From Congeria kusceri (lineage: Eukaryota > Mollusca > Bivalvia > Myida > Dreissenidae), in the NCBI GenBank assembly GCA_027627225.1, contig JAPFQT010000034.1, positions 495,001 through 559,000 on the forward strand: a DNA stretch of 64,000 nucleotides, given 5' to 3'. This document shows, piece by piece, positions 33,356 through 45,035 of the stretch. The translations under genes were made by a program, and so were the position numbers. The stretch's first letter is position 1; each line of letters opens with the position of its first letter. The notes beneath the pieces are model-generated. The model did not search any database. It was not told the DNA's origin and saw only the letters and a program-made list of their open reading frames with translations.

Positions 33356-34004
33356 CAACGTGAAATGTGACAAGATAATACATGTGGAATCAGTATCAAT
33401 GGAGAAAAGTAGTGCTCTAACGGACATTACAAGCAAGCTCTCGAACGCCTCCGGATCTGTGTCATTCACAGGCTGCACATTCAATTTCTAATTGTTTATA
33501 ACTTGTTGAGTTCGACATGTTCACCCCGTTCACTGTTAAGAGTTTATTTGTTTTATTAAAAATATCAATACAGAACAGTTCTTTCAATTTTTCTGGTGCG
33601 CGATCCTAATGTGAAAACTTACAGTGCAATAAGTAGCGTGCGTATAAATTACAACTAAATTCCAATATAACGCACGCTACTTATTGCATGGTTATCTTGC
33701 ATATTAGCCTCCGCCCACCAGTCAGCCTTCTGATATCACAGTTATTGAATACCAAAAAGCAAAGAAAACCTTTAGAAATATGGTTTAATTGTTTTCATAA
33801 ACTTATTTGAACATTAAAAACATTATTTTATAAAAACTTCGTGAATAATATACGCAAGTCACTAGGTATATAATGTATCGTTTGGAACAACAAAACAAAC
33901 ACGACACTCAATGATATGTGTGGACTATTTTGAAATTTACGGAAATTATGTGCATTAATAAATTAGCATTAATGATTTAAACAGCAGTCCATAAATATGT
34001 CCAC
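33356..34004. other. 3' region of the pseudogene and plain DNA
   Basis: No further domain after the recombinase-like frame. It contains the hairpin at 33625-33688 and otherwise AT-rich sequence. Confidence 0.5.
33625..33688. repeat. Perfect 19-bp inverted repeat
   Basis: TGCAATAAGTAGCGTGCGT (33625-33643) and its exact reverse complement (33670-33688), separated by 26 nt. It lies 270 bp beyond the pseudogene. It could be the core of a small foldback element. Confidence 0.93.
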
Positions 34005-34730
34005 AAATGAAACTTTGCAGAAATCGTTTCTAATGGACATCTTACCGATCAATATACAAACAAACTCATTGAAATCGGTAAAAGTTGTGGTAACTTTTTA
34101 TTGTATAGTTTCTGTTTACGATAGCTGGTAATGCGTCTGGAGTAATCGGCGTGTACATTATGTATAAATTGCGTTATCAATACATGCATATTAGGATACG
34201 GCACCGCCCCAGGCGGTCATGTTTTATTAATGAATTAAAATGATTTGTTTAATCAACGGTCATCCAATGAATGCGTCAATGAAATGTTTTCCAAATTGAG
34301 CAAGTGGTTTTAGACAATAAAATTTTCACAGATTTAAGACAAGAGGATTTTCAAAGTTAGTTATAAAATATAGCCATATAACGAAACCTGGCGGCCATAT
34401 TTTTGATAACGAATCAAAATTAGTTGCACGAATTTGTAGAACCATTATTTCGAAATACAGCAAGTGGTTTCTAACAAAGGGAGCTTTAACAAGTTAAGAT
34501 GTTTTATACCTTTGGTTGCTTTTCTACATATTGCATGGAACCCCATGAAGATTTGCCAAATTTGGTTGCAATCTGCCAAGCGGTTTCAGAGAAGAATTTG
34601 TTTACAGTAATTGTTGACGACCAACGACGGACTGTGAGTGACCACAAAAGCTCACCCTTGTCATTCTTGAGCACTTCGTATACAAGTGGAAACGATCGCC
34701 CTATGAACGAGCCCCTCTAACACAGCCTTC
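34005..34730 (+). repeat. Dispersed repeat (GGCGG-CATATTTTT type)
   Basis: Two diverged units: GGCGGTCATGTTTT at 34214 and GGCGGCCATATTTTT at 34390, each followed by CAAGTGGTTT-TAACAA-like text. The terminal part is CAATCTGCCAAGCGGTTTC, then CACAAAAGCTCACCCTTG. It matches bivalve-type gene-poor repeats; non-coding. Confidence 0.65.
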
Positions 34731-35084
34731 AATATAAGAAGTCATTTCAGGGCCCACATTTATAAGGATTTTATAAAGATTTTTTTTAATTAATCTCAAC
34801 TTAAATTGAAAATATGCCAGAAGTAAAACGTGTGTTGGAAGTAGTATTCTTTGGAACATGTACAAAACAAACAATAACTATTATTATACTTACAATTTCA
34901 TGTAAAAATCGACAAACAATAATTTTCTTTGTAAAAAAAAAATTAATTCAAATGTCATTATGTATATTTTTTTTTTTTTTTCGACCAGGTTGTTTATAAA
35001 AACAAGCCCTGGTTACTCTTCAGTAGACTTCTGGTTCACAAATCAGCTCGATTCAATCCGTATATAAACCGGATGTTTCTTATA

Positions 35085-35255
35085 TGGGGGACATGTGACA
35101 CGAAACAGACGACAGTCGCACGTGTCCAGAACTAGGCTGGAAGGATAGACCGGACTTAGTACCACCGAAAACGCGGAAACTGTGAAGAGTAGTGCGTTCA
35201 GCAGCAATAGGCAGGCAGAGCTATAAGACCTCCAGCTTGCAGCACCACTGAAGCG
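35085..35255 (+). repeat. Dispersed repeat, copy 2 (pair with 8524-8705)
   Basis: Shares GACATGTGACACGAAACAGA, CGCACGTGTCCAGAACTAGG and GCTATAAGACCTCCAGC with the first copy. Confidence 0.65.
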
Positions 35256-35507
35256 ATGGCCATTCTTTTTCATATATAAAATTATCACTGTAAATCTATC
35301 GAAACCCTTTGTATCAATTCAGACGAAGATATTATGTTTAATTAAACAATGTTTACACTGAATGAAAAACGGAGATTTATTGAGTTTTCATTCAACAGCA
35401 TTAAGAATAATTTAAAGACCCACTGTGCAGTATGCAAGTACTAAAATTCTTGTATGTGGTTTGCAACCTAACTGTGTTTTATTAAAAACGTCCTTATCGA
35501 ACAAAGA

Positions 35508-35957
35508 ATCTGAATAATTTTCGCATTATTGTTGTTTATTGACAAGTATTTCTTAATTAAAAGTCATGCAGATCAAATTACATAGGATACCAATCACTAG
35601 CTACAGCATTCTGTTCGTGTCCATTTTGGAACTGAAATGCTTCGACTAGTTAATTGCGCATTGTATATCTAGGACACAATTTTTTATTTGGAGTTCTGAT
35701 GCGTATGAATTAAACCACGACGGTGGTTTAATAGCCACGCATCAGAAAGGCAAAGAGTTGTTTATTGGCCGATAAACAACGAAAATTATTTTGATTTTAA
35801 CACGATTTCAAAAACATTTTTAGAATTGTAATGAGAACTACATTTTACTATGCTCCGGTTAAAATCGGGACTACTTTTTGCGTTGTCATTGGCTAGTTTG
35901 ACAACGATAATTTTGATCGTTGTCTATAGAAAAATTAGCCAGTATCATGTTAGAATA
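35508..35957 (+). mobile_element. Foldback element family F, copy 7, with internal insertion
   Basis: Opens GAATAATTTTCGCATTATTG and closes TATCATGTTAGAAT. Hairpin A is split after GTTGTTTATTGACAAG by about 135 bp of unrelated DNA (to ~35688). The cruciform then starts normally (GGAGTTCTGATGCGTA). The central loop is reduced to CGACG between TTAAACCA and TGGTTTAA. Confidence 0.88.
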
Positions 35958-35967
35958 CGTAATAACT

Positions 35968-36050
35968 TCAAAAGTAAGTGTAAAAAGGGGCACAGCACTG
36001 TCAAAAGTTATGGAGAATGTTGCACTTGACGCTGGAGTTGAAGTAATTAG
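35968..36050 (+). repeat. Fragment of the GGGGCATAACTC dispersed repeat
   Basis: AAAAGGGGCACAGCACTGTC and GTTATGGAGAATGTTGC match one internal unit of the repeat at 14476-14880. Confidence 0.65.
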
Positions 36051-36239
36051 ACTTTTCAGACAAGTAAGCCTTTCAGATTAGGAAAGTTCTCCTTTTATTA
36101 CAATAGTTTCACGAATGTTTGGTAAAATAATTTTTAACCCAATGAACTAAACGACTACATCTCAGGTAAGCTAACATGTAAAACAAAACTTTACTTAATT
36201 TAAATTGGTAAGATTATGCGAATAATCAGGCCCGGTCAA

Positions 36240-36400
36240 CCAAAGGGAAGCAACTGTTTCTCGGAACTTGCCAAGAAGTAAAATCGAGTTGTCTCACGTG
36301 CTATTTTATAGTGCATTTTCATGTCCGATGAGTGTATGATCAGGATATTTTGATCGCAAGCACAATAATAAAGAGCTGTATATTCATATTTGAATAGTTT
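36240..36400 (+). repeat. Partial copy of the GGGAAGCAACTG element
   Basis: AAAGGGAAGCAACTG and GAGTTGTCTCACGTG, then ATATTTTGATCGCAA. Related to 17680-17820 and 41960-42080. Confidence 0.65.
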
Positions 36401-36579
36401 TTATTTTTATGACATTTGTTTATATTTCCTAATGGAGCTTTCTAAAATTATGAGTTACTAGTAGTTAATAGCAAGCATTGCTTAATTTCGTTTAAGCAAA
36501 ATGCAAAGGTCTAGCGACAACGCATCGGACAATACAATGTTGTTGTAGAAAGTAAATCGACACGAATTAATTAATCAAA

Positions 36580-37145
36580 CTAGATGCCTGTTGGCAACAT
36601 GTCTCCCCCGTTGTCAAGAAAGCAACTTGTATGGTAATTATTTTAAATTTTTCTAGCAAGCAGATCTTCTCCTATGACCATGTAGTGTGACCTTGACCTT
36701 TGAGCTAAGGACACAGGTCTTGCGTGCGACACGCCATCTCCACATGGTGAACATTTTTGGGAAGTTATTTTTAAATTGCCTGATGAATGATGAAGTTACA
36801 TTCCGGACAAGCTGTATTATGTCTATATTTGATCTCTGACCTCTAAGTGTGACCTTGACATTTGAGCCAGGGACACAGGTCTTGCGTTCAACACGCCGTC
36901 TCAAAATGGTGAACATCTGTGGCAATTTATATTCAAATTGCAAGATGAATATTGAAGTTACAATCCAGACAAGCTGTATCATGCCCATATTTGTGGCAAG
37001 TTATTTTAAAAATACCTGATGAATGAGGAAGTTACATTCCGTACAAGATCGGACGGACGCACGCACGGACGCACTCACGCACATACACCGAACCGCTATT
37101 GCGACAACTAGGTCAAGCTGACCGCAGGCGGGCTCGACAAAAAGG
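36580..37145 (+). repeat. Dispersed GTGACCTTGACC repeat, copy 1
   Basis: Begins AACTAGATGCCTGTTGGCAA. Two internal units share GTGACCTTGAC-TTTGAGC, GACACAGGTCTTGCG and CACGCC-TCTC. It ends in CGGACGGACGCACGCACGG and ACCGCAGGCGGGCTCGACAA. A shorter copy is at 58142-58480. Confidence 0.88.
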
Positions 37146-37149
37146 GAAT

Positions 37150-37605
37150 AAATCTGTCAAAATATCGGGTCTACTTTCCCTGGTGGAGACATTGATAGTC
37201 AAGAAATGTTTCAAGTTTCAAGTAAATACCTTTGATTGTATTCAAGATTTTTGACATGTTTAAAACGTTAACCTTGGCCGGATGGCCTAACGGACGGACG
37301 CACGGACGGACGGTTCGATTTTAATATGCCCTCCTTCGGGGGCATACACATTAACAAAGGGCAATAACTCCAGAGTTATGAAGTGCAGAGTAACGGTTTT
37401 TGTGCAATGAACTTCTATTCAATGAGATATATCCACCTTAAAAGTTTTAAGTTAATAACGGCCTCTTATAAAATTATGAAGCGCAGCATTATAGTTCTTA
37501 TGCAGTGCACTTCTCAATGAGACCTTTCAAAGAAGTTTCAAGTTAATCGCTTCATCGCTTTTGAAGTTAACACGTGCGAGTTTACGTACGGCAAACAAAC
37601 CACCT
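37150..37605 (+). repeat. Two further dispersed-repeat fragments
   Basis: 37150-37348 ends in ACGGACGGACGCACGGACGG and GCCCTCCTTCGGGGGCATA. 37352-37600 has two ~115-bp units with ATTATGAAG-GCAG and GCAGTGCACTTCTC-AATGAGA. Both are non-coding. Confidence 0.65.
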
Positions 37606-38195
37606 CTGCCGCCGTCGAAAAATACCCTGACTAAAACGTAACATAACCGTATACGCTGAAATAAAGTAAACTAATGTCATTGAATTACTAATTTATCAAG
37701 GTCAGATGTTTTGCAATAAACAAGGGGAAAAAAGCTGATGTTTCAGATACGTTTCTACTATGTTGACTTTCTCCATGTATGTTTTACCGCACCGAAATCA
37801 ACCAACCAGAAAGTGGAACCACAATTTAATATGACGAAAAAGAAAAATGTGAAATATCACCTCATTGCTCTCTATAACCATATCAAATGTCATAGTCCTA
37901 GTTTGTTTAGTTTGGTTACTTCTCGATTTCTGATTCCGACAATGTTGATTATATTTATGATCTTTTACCTCATCAAAAAGCAATTACGTTAACAAAGTAA
38001 GACAATAATGGAAATTATCAGTACAATAACAATGGATTGGTATTGACTTAATGAATTTAAATAGTAGTAGTGGTGGTGGCAGTACTAGTAGTAGCTGCTG
38101 CGGCTGCAGCAGCGTCAGTAGTAGTAATGATGATAAGACTAAGGAATGGTTGAACTAATAAAAGTTCATTATGTGCAGTAGACTGTCCTGCAATT
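37606..38195. other. Plain DNA with trinucleotide-rich patch
   Basis: 38062-38135 is rich in AGT, GGT and GCT triplets (AGTAGTAGTGGTGGTGGCAG). No gene is visible. Confidence 0.55.
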
Positions 38196-38374
38196 TCACG
38201 ATACCGGTATACTCGTGCACAGTGCACATGTACTGTCAGTAAACGTTTTTTGTTTCGATCGATAGCGGCAAAGCACGAGGAAATTGTGAAATGCTTGGGT
38301 TACACACGAAAGCTAAATTTAGCTTTTGGTGGTCTTTGTTTAAAATACAAGCACGTCAAATGGAATGCAGATTA

Positions 38375-38460
38375 AAACCACCACCACCAAGAGCAACAAA
38401 AACAACAACATCATCACCATCATCATAATCAACAACAACAACAGCAACAACAACAAACAA
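38375..38460 (+). repeat. ACC/AAC/ATC trinucleotide-rich microsatellite
   Basis: Runs such as ACCACCACCACC, CATCATCACCATCATCAT and AACAACAACAACAGC. Confidence 0.85.
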
Positions 38461-38685
38461 ATTATTATAGATGTTTTACACAGCATAATTTGCAATTTAA
38501 CATATCTCCCTCTAATTAAGCAATGGTTAAAAATCTTAAAATAATTCCTGGATCCAGAAGGTGATCCGGATCACCACCCAAATCTACCCATTTGTTTATT
38601 GGCTCATTTTCAACATTCACAGAAAATTGTATGCAAAAGCGATCACAACTTTTTGCGAAAAGCTGCTTACTAAAAAACAAACATA

Positions 38686-39662
38686 CTGGCGCAGTGCCTA
38701 AATCCGCCACTTGCCTAAATCCACCACCCCATCTGAATAAGCGTTTGTTTTTTTTACCGGCGATTTCTATTTTGTTGATCTCGATCAATCAGATACTTTC
38801 CCTTAACAATGCTGACGAGTTTTCATCTTGATTTTTGCATAAATTAATATTTTATTCAATTAGTTTGTACATAACCCCTACATGCAAACTAGCTGCATGC
38901 GGAGATATTATTTCATACCGCGCATGCGCAGTGTTGAGGCCCCGCATGGTGTCCATGATACAATTTAATTATTGTCTTTTAATATTATGTGCATGTGAGC
39001 ATGTGCATGTTAACAATAAACATTATTCATTAGCATTACATACAATAACATGCTGAAAGAACTGCTTATTAAGAGCGCAAATGTCTCGCTACTCAAAACC
39101 CTAATTATTTGTCCCACGTGCATGCAGGGCCTCAGTTTCAGAACTATTTTTAGAAATACAAATGAGTTTTTGAAGAAATTGAAACCTTATATCGACAAAC
39201 GAGCTGCTTAATATGGAAAATTAAATAAGAACAATAGTAAAATATGAAATAAGCATGTCACGGTTCCTGATCTACGATTTTCACCATGCAACTTCGGATC
39301 ACCGTGTTTATTTTAAACACTAGAAAATGAACCTTAAAGGAACAAAAGTGGGAGTTTTGGCAATAGAAGTCAATAGAAGTTGTTTTGAATACAGAATTCA
39401 TAAAAGAATATTATTTTCGAGCATATTAAAGAGGGGGGGGGGCAGATTTAGGCACTCCCACGCTCATTTTTTACACTGTTTAGGCCTTCAGTCTCAGTAA
39501 ATATTTTTCATTTGCCAAGTATTTTAAATGTAACCAAAACACGCCAGTAAATGCACATTAAACCTAACTTGATTTATGTGAATTTTTATGTCAACCGGTA
39601 AACAACATTTGAAAATATCTTAAAAAGACCCCAAAATGTCGCGGATTTAGGCACTGCGCCAG
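38686..39662. mobile_element. Non-autonomous DNA element with perfect TIRs
   Basis: CTGGCGCAGTGCCTAAATCC (GC follows) at 38686-38707 is exactly inverted at 39641-39662. TA flanks both ends, as for Tc1/mariner-type TA target duplication. A second, subterminal inverted pair is TGCCTAAATCCACC (about 38712) and GGCAGATTTAGGCA (about 39440). The interior (about 930 bp) has no transposase frame. It is either a MITE or an internally deleted element. Confidence 0.8.
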
Positions 39663-39679
39663 TACCGGTTGACAAAAAC

Positions 39680-39735
39680 ACAATAATAATAATAATTATT
39701 ATTATTATCATTATCATTATTTTTATTATAATAAA
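39680..39735 (+). repeat. (AAT/ATT)n microsatellite
   Basis: A run of AATAATAATAATTATTATTA and CATTATCATTATT, itself palindromic. Confidence 0.85.
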
Positions 39736-39879
39736 AATTTCGTACAATATATTAAATATGTTACATTTTGTAGCAATCCATGAAATCATCATCTTGATTA
39801 AATTACATACTTGCTGGTAAATGATGCTGCACAATGTTATTAATTTCTATCTTACATGAACTCTGAAAAAAAAGTGTTC

Positions 39880-40189
39880 TGAATCGGCCAATAAACAACG
39901 ATTTGGAGTTCTGATGCGTAGGGATTAAACCACGAGGGCGCTAGCCCGAGTGGTTTAATAGCTACGCATCAGAACGACCAAGAGTTGTTTATTGGCAAAT
40001 AACAACGATAATGCGAAAATAATTTATATTCTAACATGATCTGACAAGTATTTTTGCAACTGTAATGAGATCTACATTTTACTATTGCGCTCAGATTTGG
40101 GACTACTTTTAGCGCTGTTTATCAGGTAGTTAAACAACAATATTTTTGTTCTTTGTCTATAGAAAAATCAGCGAGTATCATTTCAGAAT
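39880..40189 (+). mobile_element. Foldback element family F, copy 8 (best cruciform)
   Basis: The left end is cut inside hairpin A (CGGCCAATAAACAACG). The central cruciform is the clearest in the window: arms 39908-39939 and 39944-39975, 32 nt each, about four mismatches and a 4-nt loop. Hairpin B and all of module 2 follow, ending ATCATTTCAGAAT. Confidence 0.93.
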
Positions 40190-40250
40190 TATATGTTAAC
40201 TATACGAACTAGTTAAGTAAAATTCTTTATTAGTTAAAGACTAGATGTGT

Positions 40251-40748
40251 TACAGACACGGATGTCTCCACGACGCATGTTTGGACACAGACAAAGGGCG
40301 TGTCGCCAACACGCATTTTTGCCTTCACACATTTATTTTCATTTAAATTTTGTAGTGAAAAAAAACAACAACAAAGGGCCATAATTCTGCCATAATTGGT
40401 TGCAGCCAATATACCTTTCTTTACGATCACTTAAATGGTAAGGTTTTTCAGCTTTGAAAGTTTGTGCGAAATCCGCCAAGTAGTTGAAGAGGAGTTGAGT
40501 CCACACAATTTCGGGAATATATTCTAGAGAGTAAAAATGAAAGGACCATAATTCTGCCAAAATTGGTTGCAGCCAAAATTCATTCCTTTACGATCATCTA
40601 CACATTAAGGTTCTTTAGCTGTGAAAGTTTTAGCAAAATCGACCCAGCAGTTAAAGAGGAATTGAGCACAAACTATTTCGGGACGTACGGACGGACAGAC
40701 GGACTGACAAGTGCAACTCTTAATGCCTCCTACTGTGTGGGGGCATAA
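40251..40748 (+). repeat. Dispersed GGACGTACGG repeat, copy 2
   Basis: Same order as 9880-10366. CGCATGTTTGGACACAGACA comes first. Two units follow with CATAATTCTGCCA-AATTGG, then GGGACGTACGGACGGACAGA and AATGCCTCCTACTGTGTGGG. Confidence 0.88.
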
Positions 40749-41425
40749 CAAGTGCATTTCGTTCTAAGTATTAATTTATATCCCGGACGTGTGATGCGAT
40801 ATTCAAAGCCGAAATATCGTTGAATTCCTGTCAAAGCAACAAAGTCATTGTATATTTCAGGTCCGTGAAGTTGGTTAGGTAATGGATATTGGGTATTCAA
40901 TATCGAGTCAATGTCGAATATCCAGCTGGCCTCCAATACCCTCGAGAGTGGATATTCAAAATATACCGGATATCGAGGCAGGGATGAATACGCAGCTAGG
41001 TATTGGGTATTCGTGAAATACAAGTCAAAGTACAAAGCGACAATAACGCCCCTTAAAGCCCTTTATGTTATACAAATATTAACTTATTTTATAGAGACTT
41101 AAATGACAGATTTTTTTTTTAAAACAATTTCATAAGGCCGAAAATAAAATACTGTTTGTTTCCCGGCTTCGCCTTGGGCAACAGTATTTCCTCGGGTAGA
41201 CAAATGCACTATCGCCCTCAAAGAATGCAATATTTATATATTATTTGGTGGATCAATGAGAGAAGTTCTCGCAACTAAATGCAAGTTATTATTTCAAGTA
41301 TTGAAATCGAAGACATTTTCCATTTTTAAAACCACTAAGATTTTACTTCTTTTACTACGTATTTTACATAAAGGGCGGTTGTTAAGATTCGCAACCGTTC
41401 ACGCGCCATTATTGGGCTTCATACG
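40749..41425. other. No recognisable gene
   Basis: 40880-41010 contains several GGATATTGGGTATTC-like words in both orientations. Otherwise plain DNA. Confidence 0.5.
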
Positions 41426-41781
41426 GCCAAATGCATGTTAAAGAGGGACTGCACGATTATCAAAGATTTATTCCGGGTCCGTTTCGTTACCCACGTACAA
41501 AAAACGCTTTATATAACATTTATAGAAAAACGTCAAAATTGACAAAAACTAGTGATTTTATCGAAAAATGCAAACATATATTTTCTGTCAATACAGACCC
41601 GTTTATCCTACAGCAACGTCTACATTCGGTTTTGAATTGGAAAATCAGAAATCTATTATATACATTATCCCTGGGGCCGTATTACAGAACAATCTTAAAT
41701 AATATCTTATTCTTAACCGTAAAACCAACATTTTATTTAACTCGTTATTTCATTTGTACAGCGCATTGTGCTGACTGTTAA
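41426..41781 (+). other. Unassigned 116-codon open frame
   Basis: An open frame from 41431 encodes MHVKEGLHDYQRFIPGPFRY and continues basic and Tyr-rich, without a domain I recognise. The opening AAAGAGGGACTGCACGAT and the terminal GGGGCCGTATTACAGAAC look like dispersed-repeat edges. I think it is repeat-derived, not a gene. Confidence 0.3.
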
Positions 41782-41957
41782 TTAATTATCACATATACTA
41801 TTCATGTTTGTTCATATAAACATAATCATAATTACAACATTATACGCAGTTCTTAAAATATAACAGTTTGAAATTTTTAACTTAAGTGAAAGTATTATAA
41901 GATGCACTCAAGATGCTTCTGGAATACGACCCTTGGTTATTGTATGTGTGCCGATTA

Positions 41958-42526
41958 ATATAAGGGAAGCAACTGCTGATAGGAGTTTGTCTAACAGTAA
42001 CACCTAGTTGTCTCCCGTGTTAATGATCAAATTTGTTGACTACGCGTTCGCTTGTATATCAGCATTATTTTGGTCGCGAAAACAATACTTTAAACACAAT
42101 CACTATAATTACAGTTTGACTGCTTTCATGTTATTAATATTGAATAGCACAATTATAATACGTTACATCTCATAATAGGCTTCACTTCTTTAAAACTAGA
42201 TAAAATGCCGTCATAAGGCATATGATAATCGTAAGGAAAGACCTAGCATCAAAAAAGGTACAGGGTGCTGCTAAAAAGGTGCAGGGGGGAAAACCGGACC
42301 AGTTTGTTGATATCTTCCATATATTTCCTAAATCCGGGGTTTTCATGAGTTTAATGCTTCCCATTAAGGTTTTTCAACATCGTCTATTTATTTGTCACTG
42401 AATATTTGCAAAAAAATGTTGAAATTCAAAAGATATTAAACATGTCTGTGTTGACCAGCCCAGAAGGGCTTCAAGGGGGGCGGGGGGACCAAAAAGGAGC
42501 AGGGTGCAGCAGATCTTTCCCTATAA
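41958..42526 (+). repeat. Dispersed element, copy 2
   Basis: Matches 17682-18040 (GGGAAGCAACTGCTG, GTTGTCTCCCGTG, CAGCATTATTTTGGTCGCGA). A further ~290 bp around 42235-42510 (GGTGCAGGGGGGAAAACCGG, GGGGGGCGGGGGGACC) is absent from the left copy and is a later insertion. Confidence 0.7.
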
Positions 42527-42706
42527 TCGCCTCCAGAAGACTAATTATTTGGGTACAAAAGTAGTGTTAGATGCGGTAGACGACCCGTTCGAAAGGCGAC
42601 CCTTTAGTGCCCGGTGTAAAGCAATTAAACAGTACCTCGGGGGCTTGAACATGCGACGCCTGGGATTTTGAACCCAGTGTTTTACCACAAGACCACGGAT
42701 CCGCTA
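42527..42706 (-). mobile_element. tRNA-derived SINE
   Basis: Minus strand. The tRNA-like head starts GCGGATCCGTGGTCTTGTGG at 42706, with A box TGGTCTTGTGG, stem CTGGG/CCCAG and B box GTTCAAGCCCC. The body (GCTTTACACCGGGCACTAAA then AGTCTTCTGGAGGCGA) matches the remnant at 18043-18168. Confidence 0.7.
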
Positions 42707-42928
42707 TGAAAGATACTTTCATGTCTCTAATCACGTGTTCAGGAAGATATCACTATCAATAAACATAATTATAATATATGCAAACATAGCAAAGGAATAC
42801 ATCCATGTTCGACTAATGTGTTTTCAATATTTCTCTAAGCGCACATACATCGCTCACAAAACGCACACCTTACATTGGTCTATTTAATTGTTTTATTAAA
42901 TCGCTGAAAGTTTTTCTTATTTCATATC

Positions 42929-43315
42929 AGAGGACAGCGCGCTCGACTATTCGAAGTATTTCAGTTAGTTCATATTTTGGATAGTGGAAAGGGCAAACAT
43001 TTGTTAAAATAAAAAACTTTTAAGTGAAGCCTTGTATAGTTTATACATTTTTAGAACAAAAACTTGAACCAAAAAATATATGTAAAAAGTGTGCATAACT
43101 ATTTCAAAATACAAAATAGAGTTATGGGGAATGTTGTCCCTGATACTGGAATTGATGACAAAGGTATAGTCCAAGTTTCAAGAGAATAACTTATGTAGTT
43201 TTGAAGTTACAAGACTTTTGAATACAAACTTTAACCAGAAAATCGATGTGAAAATTCAGACGCCGACGCCGGGGGTAGTAGGAAATCTCACATATTCTTT
43301 GAATAGTCGAGATAA
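42929..43315 (+). repeat. Short copy of the GCGCTCGACTATTCGAAG repeat
   Basis: Opens like 11960 (GACAGCGCGCTCGACTATTC) and ends TTCTTTGAATAGTCGAGATA. It supplies the LINE-free version of the insertion site at about 43144. Confidence 0.88.
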
Positions 43316-44912
43316 AAATCAGTCTCTACCTACAAAGCGTATATTCAATGATGGTATTATATGATAGTTAAAACAAGGGAGGTACAGTTTACTTATCCAT
43401 GGTATTCCTTACTCCTTAGTGTAGTTTTGAGAAAATGTCATAGCATGTTAATCGAAAGGTTGTTATACATAAAACATTTGAAAAGTAGCATTCTATAAAC
43501 ACCTGAATAACTCCACCTTAGACGCATCGAGTACAATAACTCGGTTATAACGGTTAACCTTTTAATGAGTCATGACTGACTGTTGGATGCTTTATTTTGT
43601 TCACATCCACCACCTGTGAATGTTTTCGAATACAGCGATACAATATTTGCAGCCGGCTGAATTAAACATTTTTAAATTCTTTAAACGCAGGCATCTAAAC
43701 TCTTCGGAAAGAAGCACAAAACTAAAATATTGTACAATATATGCGTATAAGCAGAACAGAGCCTTCCGCAATAATTATGCGGATACGGATACGCTTGCGG
43801 ATGCGGATATAAGGAAAAGAGGCCTAATGCTCAATTCTATCTATTTATAGAACAAGTAAAGGTGCTTGTTTACATCAGCAACTGCCATGACATGTACATT
43901 CAGTGTGAGTTTTCAGCTTCGATCGATAACGATTTATGCACGAGGAAACTGTGACGAGCGTAGTTTACAAATTATATACTGTTTAACATCGAAAAGCTGA
44001 GGTGGTATTAATAAAGCTCCACAGAAATATCTTAACTTAAGATATACTCGTTCATTCAAAGAAAGACATGCTAATTCCAAGTTAATTTATCATGAAATAA
44101 CACACTGGCATCTTTAAGTGTTTTACATGTTAAAGAAAAACATTTATCACCATCTTTTGCTAGTTCATGAGTTGTTTAAACATACAGCTTATTTGCTATG
44201 TTCTAATGTATGTTCAATCACTGAAAGGTGGAAATATAGAGTACATATACAATTTAAGTGCTATGTGGTAAACATGCTGACATCAAACATTTTTAAATGA
44301 CATGTTAACAACAAACCGTACTATAAACTACAAGTATACGCTAGTTGTAAAAATGCAAAACATATGCAATTGGGCGCACATCCCTTTATGACGGACGTTA
44401 ACAAGACTATTACCATTGGTCTGCACGGTTTGCATGAGTAAGTAGTAAGCGGTAACGAAATAACGTGACTGCCTATAGCATAGAAAGTCTATTTAAGTTA
44501 CACCGAACAAGCGCACACAGCTCATCAGTACGATTACTCCATAGAATAAGTCAAGGCCTGACTACGGACCTTTGCGACGATTTAATAATTGCATACATGG
44601 TTAATATTTGTGTCATATCCTTAAAAATAATTATACTACGGAAATAAAATTTAACTAATACTTCATGTACAAATATTCTGCGGTTTCACTGTGCAGCAAA
44701 CATATGCAAAAAAGGATTTCTAATGTAAGGGGAACTTACGTATTTCTGTAATTAAACCCGATGTAATTCCACCCACTATATTATTATAGTGTATATCTCC
44801 CGAAGTGAAAACAAATATTACGTTTTAATCCGTTAATAGTATGCCTTCCAAGATAACTTCATAAGAAATTAGTTGAAAATCATGGCATAAAATAGTTCAT
44901 ACTTTCAAAGGC
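43316..44912. other. Non-coding DNA of the duplicated block
   Basis: 43830-44060 matches 21770-22000. ORFs up to 76 codons have no recognisable domain. Confidence 0.55.
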
Positions 44913-45035
44913 GAACACGCACACGTTCATATGCAAACACGCACATGTTCATAGGCAAACACGCACATGTTCGTACGCGAACACGCACATGTCCATAGGC
45001 GAACACGCACATGTTCACACGCGAACACGCACACA
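44913..45035. repeat. 22-bp minisatellite, about 5.5 copies
   Basis: Units of the form AACACGCACATGTTCATAGG plus CG, with TACGC, ATGC and ACACGC variants at the end. Confidence 0.95.
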
